Positions 51,044-59,987 of a stretch of 64,000 nt of DNA are shown piece after piece. Made by a program: the position numbers and the translations under genes. The stretch comes from an uncultured bacterium (GTDB taxonomy: Bacteria; Cyanobacteriota; Vampirovibrionia; Gastranaerophilales; Gastranaerophilaceae): positions 14,746 to 78,745 of the forward strand of contig URXT01000007.1 of NCBI GenBank assembly GCA_900551915.1, in the 5' to 3' direction. Under the pieces are notes generated by a model. That model made no database searches. It was not told the DNA's origin and saw only the letters and a program-made list of their open reading frames with translations. Numbering within the stretch: the first letter of the stretch is position 1; each line of letters begins with the position of its first letter.

Positions 51044-51107
51044 GTTATAAAATAACAGTTTGTTAAGATTTCTTAATCTATTTTAAATCTAAGGCAATTT
51101 AACCGGG

Positions 51108-51129
51108 TATATAAACTTTATATATATAA
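51108..51129 (+). promoter_or_regulatory. Shared ACTTTATATAT promoter motif, copy 2
   Basis: TATATAAACTTTATATATAT followed by AA; ends 25 nt before the ATG at 51155. It matches the stretches before 6975 (minus) and 59988. Confidence 0.55.
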
Positions 51130-51154
51130 TAAATTATTTATTAAGAGAGGATAC

Positions 51155-52030
51155 ATGGGTATAGAATTTAACCTGGGTAAATTTGCTAACAACATGCAGA
51201 AACTTGGTGAAAGTTTTCTTGGCAATACGCTGTTTCTGGCAAGCACAAGAAGTATAACCCGAGGCGGAATGTACGGACCAAGCGTATGGGGCTGCATGGG
51301 CGGCTTAAGCGGTGGCATGCCATACACAGGCTCAATATTTCCTATGGGCGGCGGATTTTATACCGGCTCAATGTATGGCGGTGGTATGATGGACCCCGGG
51401 CTTTATAATATGGGAATGCAGCAGGCAGCAGATGCAGCTAAAATGTGTTTTGAACAAAACCTTGCACAGATAAAAGCCAGTCAACAAGCAGTAACTCAAT
51501 CAACCCAGGATACAAAGTTCGGTGAAGAACTTTCAAAAAGCATGGATGCCCAAAAAGAATACAAATTTGTAACTGACAAATGGGAAGAACTTAACAATAA
51601 GGAAAACCCGACAGAACAAGAACAGACAGCAGTGGAAGAAAGCTACGTTAAAAGCGTGAAAGCTTTAGGAAAATCCTACCTTTCATATGTTGATAAGCAG
51701 CATGGAAATGCTGATGGAGAAATGACAAAAGACGAATTTACAACATATTTCTTAGAAAAAATCGTCGGAAACACCGCTACAGAAGAAGAAAAAGCACAAA
51801 TACGCACTGAGGCAGAAAAAGCTTTTGAAAATCTTGATATTAACGGAGATAAGAAAATAACAAGTTCTGAAATGACTTCCTTAATAGCTTACATGGATGC
51901 ACTTGGCGGAAAAGGCGACGGAAAAATTTCAGCCGGAGAATTTGGGCAGGCACACATAGAGCTTACAAGAGATGACAACAATATAAAAGATGTATTAACA
52001 AATATTCGCAAAAACTATTTAAAGGAATAG
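51155..52030 (+). CDS. EF-hand protein with Gly/Met/Tyr-rich N-terminus
   Basis: A 291-aa protein. The helical N-terminus MGIEFNLGKFANNMQKLGES is followed by a Gly/Met/Tyr-rich stretch (residues ~38-85, GGMPYTGSIFPMGGGFYTGS). A helical region follows, then EF-hand loops: DKQHGNADGEMTKDE (partial), DINGDKKITSSE and GKGDGKISAGE, with two good Ca-binding patterns. No signal peptide or membrane segment. The Gly-rich part resembles the proteins at 59988 and 60919, and it shares their promoter motif. A calcium-responsive surface or appendage protein is plausible but unproven. The end overlaps the convergent csaB-like gene by 12 bp. Confidence 0.7.
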   Translation: MGIEFNLGKFANNMQKLGESFLGNTLFLASTRSITRGGMYGPSVWGCMGGLSGGMPYTGSIFPMGGGFYTGSMYGGGMMDPGLYNMGMQQAADAAKMCFEQNLAQIKASQQAVTQSTQDTKFGEELSKSMDAQKEYKFVTDKWEELNNKENPTEQEQTAVEESYVKSVKALGKSYLSYVDKQHGNADGEMTKDEFTTYFLEKIVGNTATEEEKAQIRTEAEKAFENLDINGDKKITSSEMTSLIAYMDALGGKGDGKISAGEFGQAHIELTRDDNNIKDVLTNIRKNYLKE

Positions 52031-53038
52031 AGTTTCAATCTGCGACCAGTCAAACTGTTTGGAACTGGCAAAATCGCTTAATCTGGCAGGGCTAAGCGAT
52101 TTTATGCTGTCAAATACAGCGTCAAAATTGTTTTCTTCTGCTTTAAGCGAAATCAGAGGGATAGAAGCTTCCTCAGCAAGCCTTTGAACTTTTACATCAT
52201 AATCAATAGCAACAGTCTTAACACCTGCTTTGATGGCCGCAATAACTGCATGGAAACGCATTGCAAACATATAGTCAAGCTGTGCAATTCGTTTAAATAT
52301 TTCAGCTCTGTTTTCGTAATAAATCAGTTCGACATCCACTTTAGGATTTTTTGATTTAATAATCTCTGAAAATCTTTTGCAAACTCTTTCATCAAGCGCT
52401 TTTTGAAAAACAAACAGTTCAATTTTTCTATTTGGAAAATCTTTTAGCAGAAATTCCGCTAATGAAACAAGAAAAGCCTCGTTCATTGTGGAAAATTCGC
52501 GCAATTGAACCCCAAGCGCAAAATTTTTCGGGATTTCCTGAATGGAGATTGAGAAAACAGGGTCATTTACAAGTTTTGCATTAATCCTCCAATCTGCTAA
52601 AAGCGCCTGGCTTTTTTCGTCCCTGACGGACACAAATTTTGCATGTTTTAAAAGAGATTTTACAATGAGTTTTGAAATTACGCGATTTAGCGGGCCGATA
52701 CCCTGTGCAAAAATGACAACTTCTTTGCGCATAACAAGCGCAGAGAAAAGAACAAAAGAATAATATAATAAACTTTTTAAACTTGTCACATCCTGCAAAA
52801 GGCTTCCGCCGCCTGAGATTAAAATTTCCGAATTTAAGATGGTTTTCAAAAGCTTTGGTAAATCAAAATTTCTAACCGAATTTACCGAAAAATCTTTTGC
52901 TGTTTTTTGAGGATTTGCAGAGATTACGGTTGTGTCAGCGCCTAAAGAATTAAGTTTTTCGCACAAAACCGATAAAATCGCGTCATCGCCAAAGTTGTCA
53001 AATCCATAATAACCGGAAATCACAACCTTTTTACTCAT
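52019..53038 (-). CDS. csaB: Polysaccharide pyruvyl transferase family protein (CsaB-like)
   Basis: The 339-aa protein starts KKVVISGYYGFDNFGDDAIL, the hallmark of the family, and continues with LISGGGSLLQDVTSLKSLLYY, KEVVIFAQGIGPLNRVISK and LDYMFAMRFHAVIAAIKAGV. CsaB adds pyruvate ketals to a cell-wall glycan and creates the anchor for SLH-domain surface proteins. The bacterial SLH/pyruvyl link would suit the surface theme, but no SLH domain is seen in this window. The start at 53038 overlaps kdgK by 8 bp, so the two are coupled. Confidence 0.88.
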   Translation of the reverse strand: MSKKVVISGYYGFDNFGDDAILSVLCEKLNSLGADTTVISANPQKTAKDFSVNSVRNFDLPKLLKTILNSEILISGGGSLLQDVTSLKSLLYYSFVLFSALVMRKEVVIFAQGIGPLNRVISKLIVKSLLKHAKFVSVRDEKSQALLADWRINAKLVNDPVFSISIQEIPKNFALGVQLREFSTMNEAFLVSLAEFLLKDFPNRKIELFVFQKALDERVCKRFSEIIKSKNPKVDVELIYYENRAEIFKRIAQLDYMFAMRFHAVIAAIKAGVKTVAIDYDVKVQRLAEEASIPLISLKAEENNFDAVFDSIKSLSPARLSDFASSKQFDWSQIETLFL

Positions 53039-53981
53039 TTGAACCGCCCTTTTCAAAAATTTCATAAACTTTATCCCGGAAAGGAATTGATTTAATAGCT
53101 CCAATGCCTTTTGCCTGAAGCCCTGCAACAACAGAAGCAAAACGCGTTGCTTCAAAAGGTGTAAGTCCATGTGTTAACGCATGTAAAAATCCGCCGTTAA
53201 ACGCATCACCTGAACAAGTTGTATCAACAGGATTTTTTGTATAGAATTCCTCGAAAGCAATATTTCCGTTGTAAGCCGTAAAATAACCGCCGTCGCAGGT
53301 TGATTTTATAACAATAATACCAACTCCCATATCAGAAATACGTTTTACAATATTTTCAACAGAATCAATTTCAAGTATATTTACTGTGTCGTATTTGGAA
53401 TTCATAAAAAGAACATCCACTTCCGAAATAACATTGTTAAAGTCTTCTCTGGCAGTTTCAGGAGTTGTAATCTGAGAGGAATAATTCGGATCATAACCTG
53501 TTATAACATCATTTTTTCTGGCAAGTTTGAAGGCTTCGGCAACCATTTCCTTGGCCGAAAGTGACAAAGATTGCGTAACACCGGAAGCATAAACAACTTT
53601 AGAATTTGCAATATACTCTTCAGAAATATCTTCAACGGAGAGTTTTGACGGCGCAATTCTCTTTCTGTAACAAGAAACCTCCTTAGAAGAACCTGCCGGA
53701 CGTGCAATAAAATATAATCCGTTATGCTCTTGTGAAATTTTCACTTGTGAAATATCAAGCCCCTCATTTTTCCAGCTTTCAAGAAGGTAATCTTTAAAAA
53801 CATCATCACCAACTCTTGTAATCAAGCCAACACTTGAACCCATTCTGGAAGCAGCAACAGCAGCTGTTAAAGTATCTCCTCCATAATACTTTTCAAGAGT
53901 TAATGCAGAACTCAAATGTTCGTCACTCGAAAGTTCAATAAGACTTTCACCAATTGTAATAATATCAAGATTTTTATTCAT
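53031..53981 (-). CDS. kdgK: PfkB-family sugar kinase, probably 2-keto-3-deoxygluconate kinase
   Basis: A 316-aa ribokinase-fold enzyme. IITIGESLIELSS, KYYGGDTLTAAVAASRMGSSV (N-terminal PfkB signature region) and the catalytic motif VDTTCSGDAFNGGFLHAL (anion hole and Asp base) are present. The adjacent gene is a KDPG/KHG aldolase, which supports the KDG kinase assignment of the Entner-Doudoroff-type route. Other PfkB sugars cannot be excluded. It overlaps eda by 8 bp. Confidence 0.85.
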   Translation of the reverse strand: MNKNLDIITIGESLIELSSDEHLSSALTLEKYYGGDTLTAAVAASRMGSSVGLITRVGDDVFKDYLLESWKNEGLDISQVKISQEHNGLYFIARPAGSSKEVSCYRKRIAPSKLSVEDISEEYIANSKVVYASGVTQSLSLSAKEMVAEAFKLARKNDVITGYDPNYSSQITTPETAREDFNNVISEVDVLFMNSKYDTVNILEIDSVENIVKRISDMGVGIIVIKSTCDGGYFTAYNGNIAFEEFYTKNPVDTTCSGDAFNGGFLHALTHGLTPFEATRFASVVAGLQAKGIGAIKSIPFRDKVYEIFEKGGSNE

Positions 53982-54591
53982 GACAATCCTTTAAATGTTC
54001 AAGCGCACCTCTTACACGCTTTGTAATTTCAGAATATGAAGAACCTTCCGTTAAATCTCTGCCGACACCGACGGCAACCGCTCCGGCATCAATATAATTT
54101 TGAACATCAGCAAGTTTTACATTTCCGGTCGGCATGATTTTCAAAAACGACATGGGTCTTAAAAGGTTTTTAAGATAGGAAACTCCGCCCATGGCTTCTA
54201 TAGGATAAATTTTAATAAGCTGAACTCTTGATTTCCATGCAGAATAAGCTTCATTGGCAGTCGAAGTACCGGCAATAAAGGGAATTCTTCTGTCTTTTGA
54301 GAACTTAACAAGATTCATTTGAAAAATCGGTGAGGATAAAAATTCCGCACCAGCCTGAACAGCGGCATGAGCCTGCATGGAAGTAATAATTCCGCCGGCA
54401 CACACAGACGCATGTTTTGAAATTTCGTCAATCGCAAAATATATTTCCGGACTTTCAACGTTAATTTCCAGAAACTTTACACCACCTTCAATTAAAGCAA
54501 ATGCAGTGTTTTTCACGACTTCAGCATCATTACTTCTAATAATCGGAAAAAGTTTTTCTTTTGAGAGTATATTTACTAAATTTTCGTTCAT
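53974..54591 (-). CDS. eda: KDPG/KHG aldolase
   Basis: A 205-aa class I aldolase. LFPIIRSNDAEVVKNTAFAL, KFLEINVESPEIYFAID, VCAGGIITSMQAHAAVQAGAEFLSSPIF and LIKIYPIEAMGGVSYLKNLLRP contain the TIM-barrel and the Schiff-base Lys in IKIYP. It splits 2-keto-3-deoxy-6-phosphogluconate to pyruvate and glyceraldehyde 3-phosphate. First gene of the eda-kdgK-csaB operon. Ribosome-binding site AAAGGATAGATT. Confidence 0.92.
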   Translation of the reverse strand: MNENLVNILSKEKLFPIIRSNDAEVVKNTAFALIEGGVKFLEINVESPEIYFAIDEISKHASVCAGGIITSMQAHAAVQAGAEFLSSPIFQMNLVKFSKDRRIPFIAGTSTANEAYSAWKSRVQLIKIYPIEAMGGVSYLKNLLRPMSFLKIMPTGNVKLADVQNYIDAGAVAVGVGRDLTEGSSYSEITKRVRGALEHLKDCHE

Positions 54592-54639
54592 AATCTATCC
54601 TTTTTTCAAAATTTATTATATCATAAAATAAGGAGGTGT

Positions 54640-56589
54640 ATGAAAAAGTTAAAATCAAAAGCATTTTTTATATATTCAGTGCTGTTTCACATAATTTTGT
54701 CAATTGTTGTGATACTTTTTTCATGGCAGATATTTGAACCGAATGCATATAATCTCATGGTCAACTATTTTTCTGCGCGCAAACCTGCGCCCGATGACGT
54801 TGTCGTGGTTGTTATTGATGACAAATCGGTTTCAAAATACAGATGGCCTTGGAAACGAGAACTTTACGGGAAAGTCTTTGAATACCTGCATGAATACGCA
54901 AATCCGAAACTTATCGGGTATGATGCTCTGGTAAACAGCCTTGACAAAGACAATCCGGAATCTGATGCAAAATTTTTCAATATTCTTTCCAAAATAGATA
55001 ATCTTGTTGTAGGTTTCAGTCTTTCTGACGGAGAAAATCCTGAAGAAGGCGAAAACGGAGAATATTCGCAGAAGTTTTTTGAAAAATTCGGCGTAAATAT
55101 AAAAGACAAACGTAAAAACATATATCCTTCAAAGTATAAAAGCTATATTAAATTTCCACAAGCCTATTTTGATGCAGTTAAGTACGCGGGTTCTGTGAAT
55201 TCAACCAGATTCAGCGCAAACGGATATTTGATTTATGCTGACCAGATTGTTTCGGTTGATAAAAAGTTTTATCCGTCATTATCGCTTAGAATGTACATGC
55301 TTCTTAACGATACAAAAGATGCTTCAATTTATGATAATTCAATAGTTGTTGATAAAACAGGCCTGACCATCCCGTCTTTTTCTAGCTACAACGGGATTCA
55401 AAGCTATCTGAAATACTACAAAATTCGCCCAAACAGCTCTTTTTCACACAAAATTTATTCAGCCTCAGACCTTATTGATTCTCTTGATAACATAAGAAGC
55501 GGCAAAAAACCGGTAATTGACCCGGCAGAATTTGAAGGAAAAATTGTTTTTGTCGGTGCAAACGCAAAAGCATCTGCAATTAAAGTTATTGACGAACTTC
55601 CAACGCCAATGCTTTCAGAACACCCCGGGGTTGACGTTCAGGCAACAAATCTGAACAATCTTTTGAATAATGAATTAATGCGCATGTCCACATTAGGGCA
55701 AGACGTCTTAATTATAGTATTTTTAAGTATTTTGACTTTCATAATCATTAGCAGAATGTCCTTTTTTAAATCAATAGGCATCCTTGCAGCAGTTGCATTT
55801 TGTTATCTGGGAGCAGCAATTTTATGTTACAGAAATAATTTTGCGGTTAATGTTGTTACACCGCTTGCAATTCAGCTTGTTACAATGGTTTTTGCATATT
55901 CCTACAGCTTCATAATGGAAGGCCGGAACAAAGAAAAAATTAAACAGGCAATGGGTAAATATCTTTCTCAAGATGTCATGAAAAACGTTGTTAAAAATAT
56001 TGACGATATAAAACTTGGCGGGAAACGTGCGAACGTAACTGTTTTATTTGCTGATATCAGAGGATTTACAAGCATGAGCGAAAAGATGTCAGCAGAAGAT
56101 GTTTCCGTGATTTTGAACGAATATTTTTCAGAAATTGAACCAATAATTACAAAATACAATGGTACAATTAACAAATTTATAGGAGACGCTGTCATGGCAG
56201 TATTCGGCGATCCTATTCAGGATCTGGAACACCCTGTGAAGGCAGTAAAATGCGCTTATGAAATGCTTAAAAAAGTTGAAGAGCTTCAGGATAAATGGCT
56301 TTTTGAGGGCAAGCCAAAAATCGAAATCGGAGTTGGAATAAACACCGGAGACGCATTTGTCGGAAATATCGGGTCTGAAAAACGTCTTGAATACACAGTC
56401 ATCGGCGACACAGTAAACCTTGCCAGCCGTATTGAAAGCTACAACAAAGTTTATAAAACAAACTTTTTAATAAGCAGTTCAACATACTCATATGTAAGCA
56501 CAATTGCAGACGTAATCAAAATCAGTGAAGTTCAAATCCGCGGCAAAGCAAAGAAAATGGATATTTATGAAGTTTTAAGAATAAATTAG
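54640..56589 (+). CDS. CHASE2-domain adenylate/guanylate cyclase
   Basis: A 649-aa membrane enzyme. It has an N-terminal helix (FIYSVLFHIILSIVVILFSW) and an extracytoplasmic CHASE2 sensor (VVVVIDDKSVSKYRWPWKRELYG onwards, to ~345). Three closely spaced helices (VLIIVFLSILTFIIISRM; SIGILAAVAFCYLGAAIL; NVVTPLAIQLVTMVFAY) follow. The class III cyclase domain has VTVLFADIRGFTSMSEKMSAEDV (metal Asp), KFIGDAVMAVFGDP and EYTVIGDTVNLASRIES. It converts ATP (or GTP) to a cyclic nucleotide in response to a signal outside. Strong ribosome-binding site (AAGGAGGTGT). Confidence 0.95.
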   Translation: MKKLKSKAFFIYSVLFHIILSIVVILFSWQIFEPNAYNLMVNYFSARKPAPDDVVVVVIDDKSVSKYRWPWKRELYGKVFEYLHEYANPKLIGYDALVNSLDKDNPESDAKFFNILSKIDNLVVGFSLSDGENPEEGENGEYSQKFFEKFGVNIKDKRKNIYPSKYKSYIKFPQAYFDAVKYAGSVNSTRFSANGYLIYADQIVSVDKKFYPSLSLRMYMLLNDTKDASIYDNSIVVDKTGLTIPSFSSYNGIQSYLKYYKIRPNSSFSHKIYSASDLIDSLDNIRSGKKPVIDPAEFEGKIVFVGANAKASAIKVIDELPTPMLSEHPGVDVQATNLNNLLNNELMRMSTLGQDVLIIVFLSILTFIIISRMSFFKSIGILAAVAFCYLGAAILCYRNNFAVNVVTPLAIQLVTMVFAYSYSFIMEGRNKEKIKQAMGKYLSQDVMKNVVKNIDDIKLGGKRANVTVLFADIRGFTSMSEKMSAEDVSVILNEYFSEIEPIITKYNGTINKFIGDAVMAVFGDPIQDLEHPVKAVKCAYEMLKKVEELQDKWLFEGKPKIEIGVGINTGDAFVGNIGSEKRLEYTVIGDTVNLASRIESYNKVYKTNFLISSSTYSYVSTIADVIKISEVQIRGKAKKMDIYEVLRIN

Positions 56590-56605
56590 AAAGGAGATTA
56601 CAAAA

Positions 56606-57412
56606 ATGGCTAAAACACAGACCACACCTAAAAGAAGCCCCAGGGGGGGGGGATTACGCTCACTGAGCAGCTTTAACCCCAGACTATTAGACTTTGACCA
56701 AAATAATGATACAAGTATCAATCGTGAGAGCAATATTAAAATATCGCAAAGAGCAATTTTGGCATTTACATTAGCAGAGGTTCTTATAACACTTGGAATT
56801 ATCGGCATAATTGCTTCAATGACATTACCTCAACTGATTAAAAATTATCAAAAAAAGGTTACGGCAGAACGTCTTAAATCAACTTACTCAATTATCAAAC
56901 AAGCAGTATTAATGTCTGAAGCAGCCAATGGTGAAATGAATTCTTGGGTTCCTATAAGTGATAATCAAGCAGACACCTTAAAAAAATTTATTCAACTGTA
57001 TTATGAACCATACTTAAAAGTTATACAACAAAATGAGTTCTCAAGTTCAGACACACCATACGACTACGAATATTTCACAAACGATGGGAAATTGATTAAG
57101 TCAGCAGGGCATACTAAGTACAGTATTGCTCTAATAAATGGTACCTATTTACATTTCAATTCAAACTTCAATGCAAACAATAATATAGAGTTAAGGATTG
57201 ATATCAATGGGAAACAAAAACCAAATATTGTAGGCATAGATACATTTTACATGACCGTTTACCCGAAAGTCGAAATGTTTAATGAAGGCAAGAACAGGAC
57301 TCAACTGCTTAATTGGTGCAAAATACCTGGTCAGTTAGAAAAACAGCGCTCATGCGGGGCTGTAATACTCAATGACGGCTGGCAGATAAAAAGCGACTAT
57401 CCTTGGCACTAA
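56606..57412 (+). CDS. Prepilin-like protein with long leader and G10 tract
   Basis: A 268-aa protein. The prepilin signal AFTLAEVLITLGIIGIIASMTLPQL begins only at about residue 54; the leader before it is unusually long. The residue before the cleaved Phe is Ala. The strong ribosome-binding site (AAAGGAGATTACAAA) points to the ATG at 56606, so the leader is real in this frame. A ten-G run lies at codons 13-16. With 9 G the frame stops after a few codons (TGA), and with 11 G it also stops (TAA). Hence the gene is on only with 10 G, or 10 plus or minus 3. It is downstream of the cyclase. Confidence 0.85.
   Translation: MAKTQTTPKRSPRGGGLRSLSSFNPRLLDFDQNNDTSINRESNIKISQRAILAFTLAEVLITLGIIGIIASMTLPQLIKNYQKKVTAERLKSTYSIIKQAVLMSEAANGEMNSWVPISDNQADTLKKFIQLYYEPYLKVIQQNEFSSSDTPYDYEYFTNDGKLIKSAGHTKYSIALINGTYLHFNSNFNANNNIELRIDINGKQKPNIVGIDTFYMTVYPKVEMFNEGKNRTQLLNWCKIPGQLEKQRSCGAVILNDGWQIKSDYPWH
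56643..56652 (+). repeat. G10 homopolymer in coding sequence
   Basis: Ten consecutive G in an otherwise AT-rich gene, within the prepilin leader. Such runs are slippage hot spots. A sequencing or assembly error of the run length is the alternative, but 10 is the number that keeps the reading frame open. Confidence 0.75.
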
Positions 57413-57427
57413 AAATAAATATTATGT

Positions 57428-57433
57428 TACAAT
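57428..57433 (+). promoter_or_regulatory. -10 box placed for a leaderless transcript
   Basis: TACAAT, six bases, ATG of recG at 57440. No Shine-Dalgarno sequence. Confidence 0.5.
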
Positions 57434-57439
57434 TAGTTT

Positions 57440-59821
57440 ATGATTGAGGACTTGGAGAAACTTAAAATCGCGATTGATGTTGAGGTTAAGCACAGATACA
57501 TTGATATCCACGGCAAAACCCAGACTTTTTCACGATTTATCAGAAACGAGGCAAAAAAGTATTACAAACTTTCGAAGAAAAACCCGAAATGGGCTGTCAT
57601 TGCCGAAGCTTTTGAACATTATCCGTTCGCCTCGGTTCAGGAGAGACGCCGCTCAATCGACCATTTGATAAAAGTTATAAAATCAGAAATCAAAACCGAA
57701 AAACCAGAACCACAAACCGGCATTCCGGCAGCTTTAAAGCCGCCCTCAGAAACCGATGTAACTTATGTAAAAGGCGTTGGTCCTAAAGTTGCATACAGCT
57801 TAAATAAGCTCGGGATTTACACTGCTCAGGATTTAATCTTTTATCTGCCGCGAAAACACATTGATTATTCAAGCAGAACGCTCATTAAGAACCTGCAAGA
57901 AGGCCAGACAACAACAATTTTCGGATATGTGAAATCCGTTTCGGCCTTCAATTCAAAAAACAATCTTTCTGTTGTAAAAGTCAAAATTGCAGACGAAACC
58001 GGCTATATTGAACTCGGATTTTTTCAGGCAAAAGGCAACCGTTTCACGCTAGAAAGAACAAAAGCGCAATTCCCGGTCAGCGCAGGCATTATGGTTTCGG
58101 GAACGGTCAAAATGAACAACTTTGACCACCGCTTAACCTTCGACAAACCGACTTACTCGATTATGACCGGCGAATTTCTTGAAAACAGTTCCTCAAACCT
58201 TAATATGGCACGAATTGTTCCGATTTACACGGTTTGCGAAAACCTCAATGTCAAAACGCTTCGCAAAGCCATTCACAACGCAATCCAGCTTTACAAAGAC
58301 AGCATAAAAGATATTTTGCCGCAATATCTTCGCGAAAAATACGATTTGTTAGACAAAAAGACTGCCATTGAACAAATCCACTTTCCTGAAAATCAGGAAT
58401 TACTTGAACGTGCGCGGTTTAGTCTTATTTTTGAAGAATTATTTATTGTTCAGCTTAAAATGGTCAGACTTCGCAACGAAAACAGCAAACACTCAGCACT
58501 CGCCTTAAAAATCAAACAGGATGGCCTTGTCAGAAAATTTATTGACAGCCTTCCGTTTGAATTGACCGGCGGACAGAAAAAAGCTGTCAATGAGATTTTA
58601 AATGACCTGAATTCCGAAAAACCAATGGCAAGACTTCTGCAAGGTGACGTTGGAAGCGGTAAAACAGTTGTTGCCTGTATTATGCTTCTTGCCGGAGTGG
58701 AGAACGGTTATCAGGGCGCACTTATGGCGCCGACAGAAATTCTTGCACAGCAGCATTACAATAATCTTGTAAGCTGGCTGACACCGCTTGGGCTGAGCGT
58801 CGGACTTTTCCTCGGAAGCCAGAAGAAAAAAGAACGCGAAAAGTTTCAAACAGACCTGCGCAACGGACAAACACATATTGCAGTCGGCACGCATGCACTA
58901 ATTCAGGACACAATTGATTTTAACAATCTTGGTGCAATTGTTGTGGATGAACAGCACAGATTTGGCGTAAAACAGCGAAACGTTTTAAAGAAAAAATCTC
59001 AAAATCCTCAAATGCTTACTATGACAGCAACTCCAATTCCCCGAACACTTGCACTGACGGTTCATGGCGATTTGGATTTAACAATTATTGACGAACTTCC
59101 TAAAGGAAGACTGCCCATTAAAACCTCTCTTACATCTTCGCACAAAAGCGTTTACGAACTCATTGAACGCGAGGTTGAAGCAGGACGCCAGGCTTATGTT
59201 GTTTATCCGCTGATTGACGAAAGCGAAACCCTGTCTGCAAAAGCAGCAACGCAGGAGGCAGAAAGACTGCAACAGGAAATTTTTCCTCAATTCAAAATCG
59301 GACTTTTGCACGGAAAACTTAAAAATGATGAAAAAGAACAGGTTATGGCAGACTTTAAAAACAAAAAATACGATATTCTTGTTTCCACAACCGTCGTTGA
59401 AGTCGGTGTTGATGTTCCTAATGCAACAGTCATGGTTATCGAAAATGCCGAACGTTTCGGCTTAAGCCAGCTTCACCAGCTGCGCGGCCGTGTTGGCAGA
59501 AACAGCCTTCAATCATACTGTGTTCTCGTAAGCCCCTCACGTTCACAAGAAACACGCGAACGCCTTGGAATTATGACCCAAACAAATGACGGTTTTGTTA
59601 TTGCGGAAAAAGATTTACAGCTTCGCGGCCCGGGAGAATTTCTAGGAACACGCCAGAGCGGTTTGCCGGATTTGATTATTTCTGATATTGTGCGTGATGC
59701 AGAAATTCTGGAAAAAGCCCGCTATGAAGCGATTAATTTCCTGAAAAACTATAATATAGAAGATTACCCTCAGTTAAACAGTGCATCCAGCCTCCAATTA
59801 TTCTCCAGTCTGGATATTTAA
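57440..59821 (+). CDS. recG: ATP-dependent DNA helicase RecG
   Basis: A 793-aa RecG. An N-terminal extension of ~110 residues (VKHRYIDIHGKTQTFSRFIRNEAKKY) precedes the wedge domain (TYVKGVGPKVAYSLNKLGIYTAQDL; ATIFGYVKSV-type OB fold). The helicase core is LLQGDVGSGKTVVACIMLL (Walker A), MAPTEILAQQHYN, VDEQHRFGVKQR (DEQH), TMTATPIPRTLAL, VVEVGVDVPNATVMV and QLRGRVGRN. It regresses stalled forks and branch-migrates Holliday junctions. Such N-terminal extensions are known in cyanobacterial RecG. Probably leaderless. Confidence 0.97.
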   Translation: MIEDLEKLKIAIDVEVKHRYIDIHGKTQTFSRFIRNEAKKYYKLSKKNPKWAVIAEAFEHYPFASVQERRRSIDHLIKVIKSEIKTEKPEPQTGIPAALKPPSETDVTYVKGVGPKVAYSLNKLGIYTAQDLIFYLPRKHIDYSSRTLIKNLQEGQTTTIFGYVKSVSAFNSKNNLSVVKVKIADETGYIELGFFQAKGNRFTLERTKAQFPVSAGIMVSGTVKMNNFDHRLTFDKPTYSIMTGEFLENSSSNLNMARIVPIYTVCENLNVKTLRKAIHNAIQLYKDSIKDILPQYLREKYDLLDKKTAIEQIHFPENQELLERARFSLIFEELFIVQLKMVRLRNENSKHSALALKIKQDGLVRKFIDSLPFELTGGQKKAVNEILNDLNSEKPMARLLQGDVGSGKTVVACIMLLAGVENGYQGALMAPTEILAQQHYNNLVSWLTPLGLSVGLFLGSQKKKEREKFQTDLRNGQTHIAVGTHALIQDTIDFNNLGAIVVDEQHRFGVKQRNVLKKKSQNPQMLTMTATPIPRTLALTVHGDLDLTIIDELPKGRLPIKTSLTSSHKSVYELIEREVEAGRQAYVVYPLIDESETLSAKAATQEAERLQQEIFPQFKIGLLHGKLKNDEKEQVMADFKNKKYDILVSTTVVEVGVDVPNATVMVIENAERFGLSQLHQLRGRVGRNSLQSYCVLVSPSRSQETRERLGIMTQTNDGFVIAEKDLQLRGPGEFLGTRQSGLPDLIISDIVRDAEILEKARYEAINFLKNYNIEDYPQLNSASSLQLFSSLDI

Positions 59822-59940
59822 TCTTTTTTAAACATTAGCCATGCAAAATTTGACGAAATCCGGGCATATATATAATATATAGCTTCTTTAAATATTAAGT
59901 ATTGTAAATATTTGTCTAAAAAATGAAATTATATACCCAT

Positions 59941-59961
59941 TTATATACTTTATATATATAA
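59941..59961 (+). promoter_or_regulatory. Shared ACTTTATATAT promoter motif, copy 3
   Basis: TTATATACTTTATATATATA followed by A; ends 26 nt before the ATG at 59988. See copies before 6975 (minus) and 51155. Confidence 0.55.
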
Positions 59962-59987
59962 GAAGTTAGACTAAAAAGGAGATTGTC

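Noticed and set aside
53038-53170. Longer N-terminus for the CsaB-like gene
   Set aside because: The extra ~44 residues lie in the kdgK coding region in another frame; the family motif starts at 53038.
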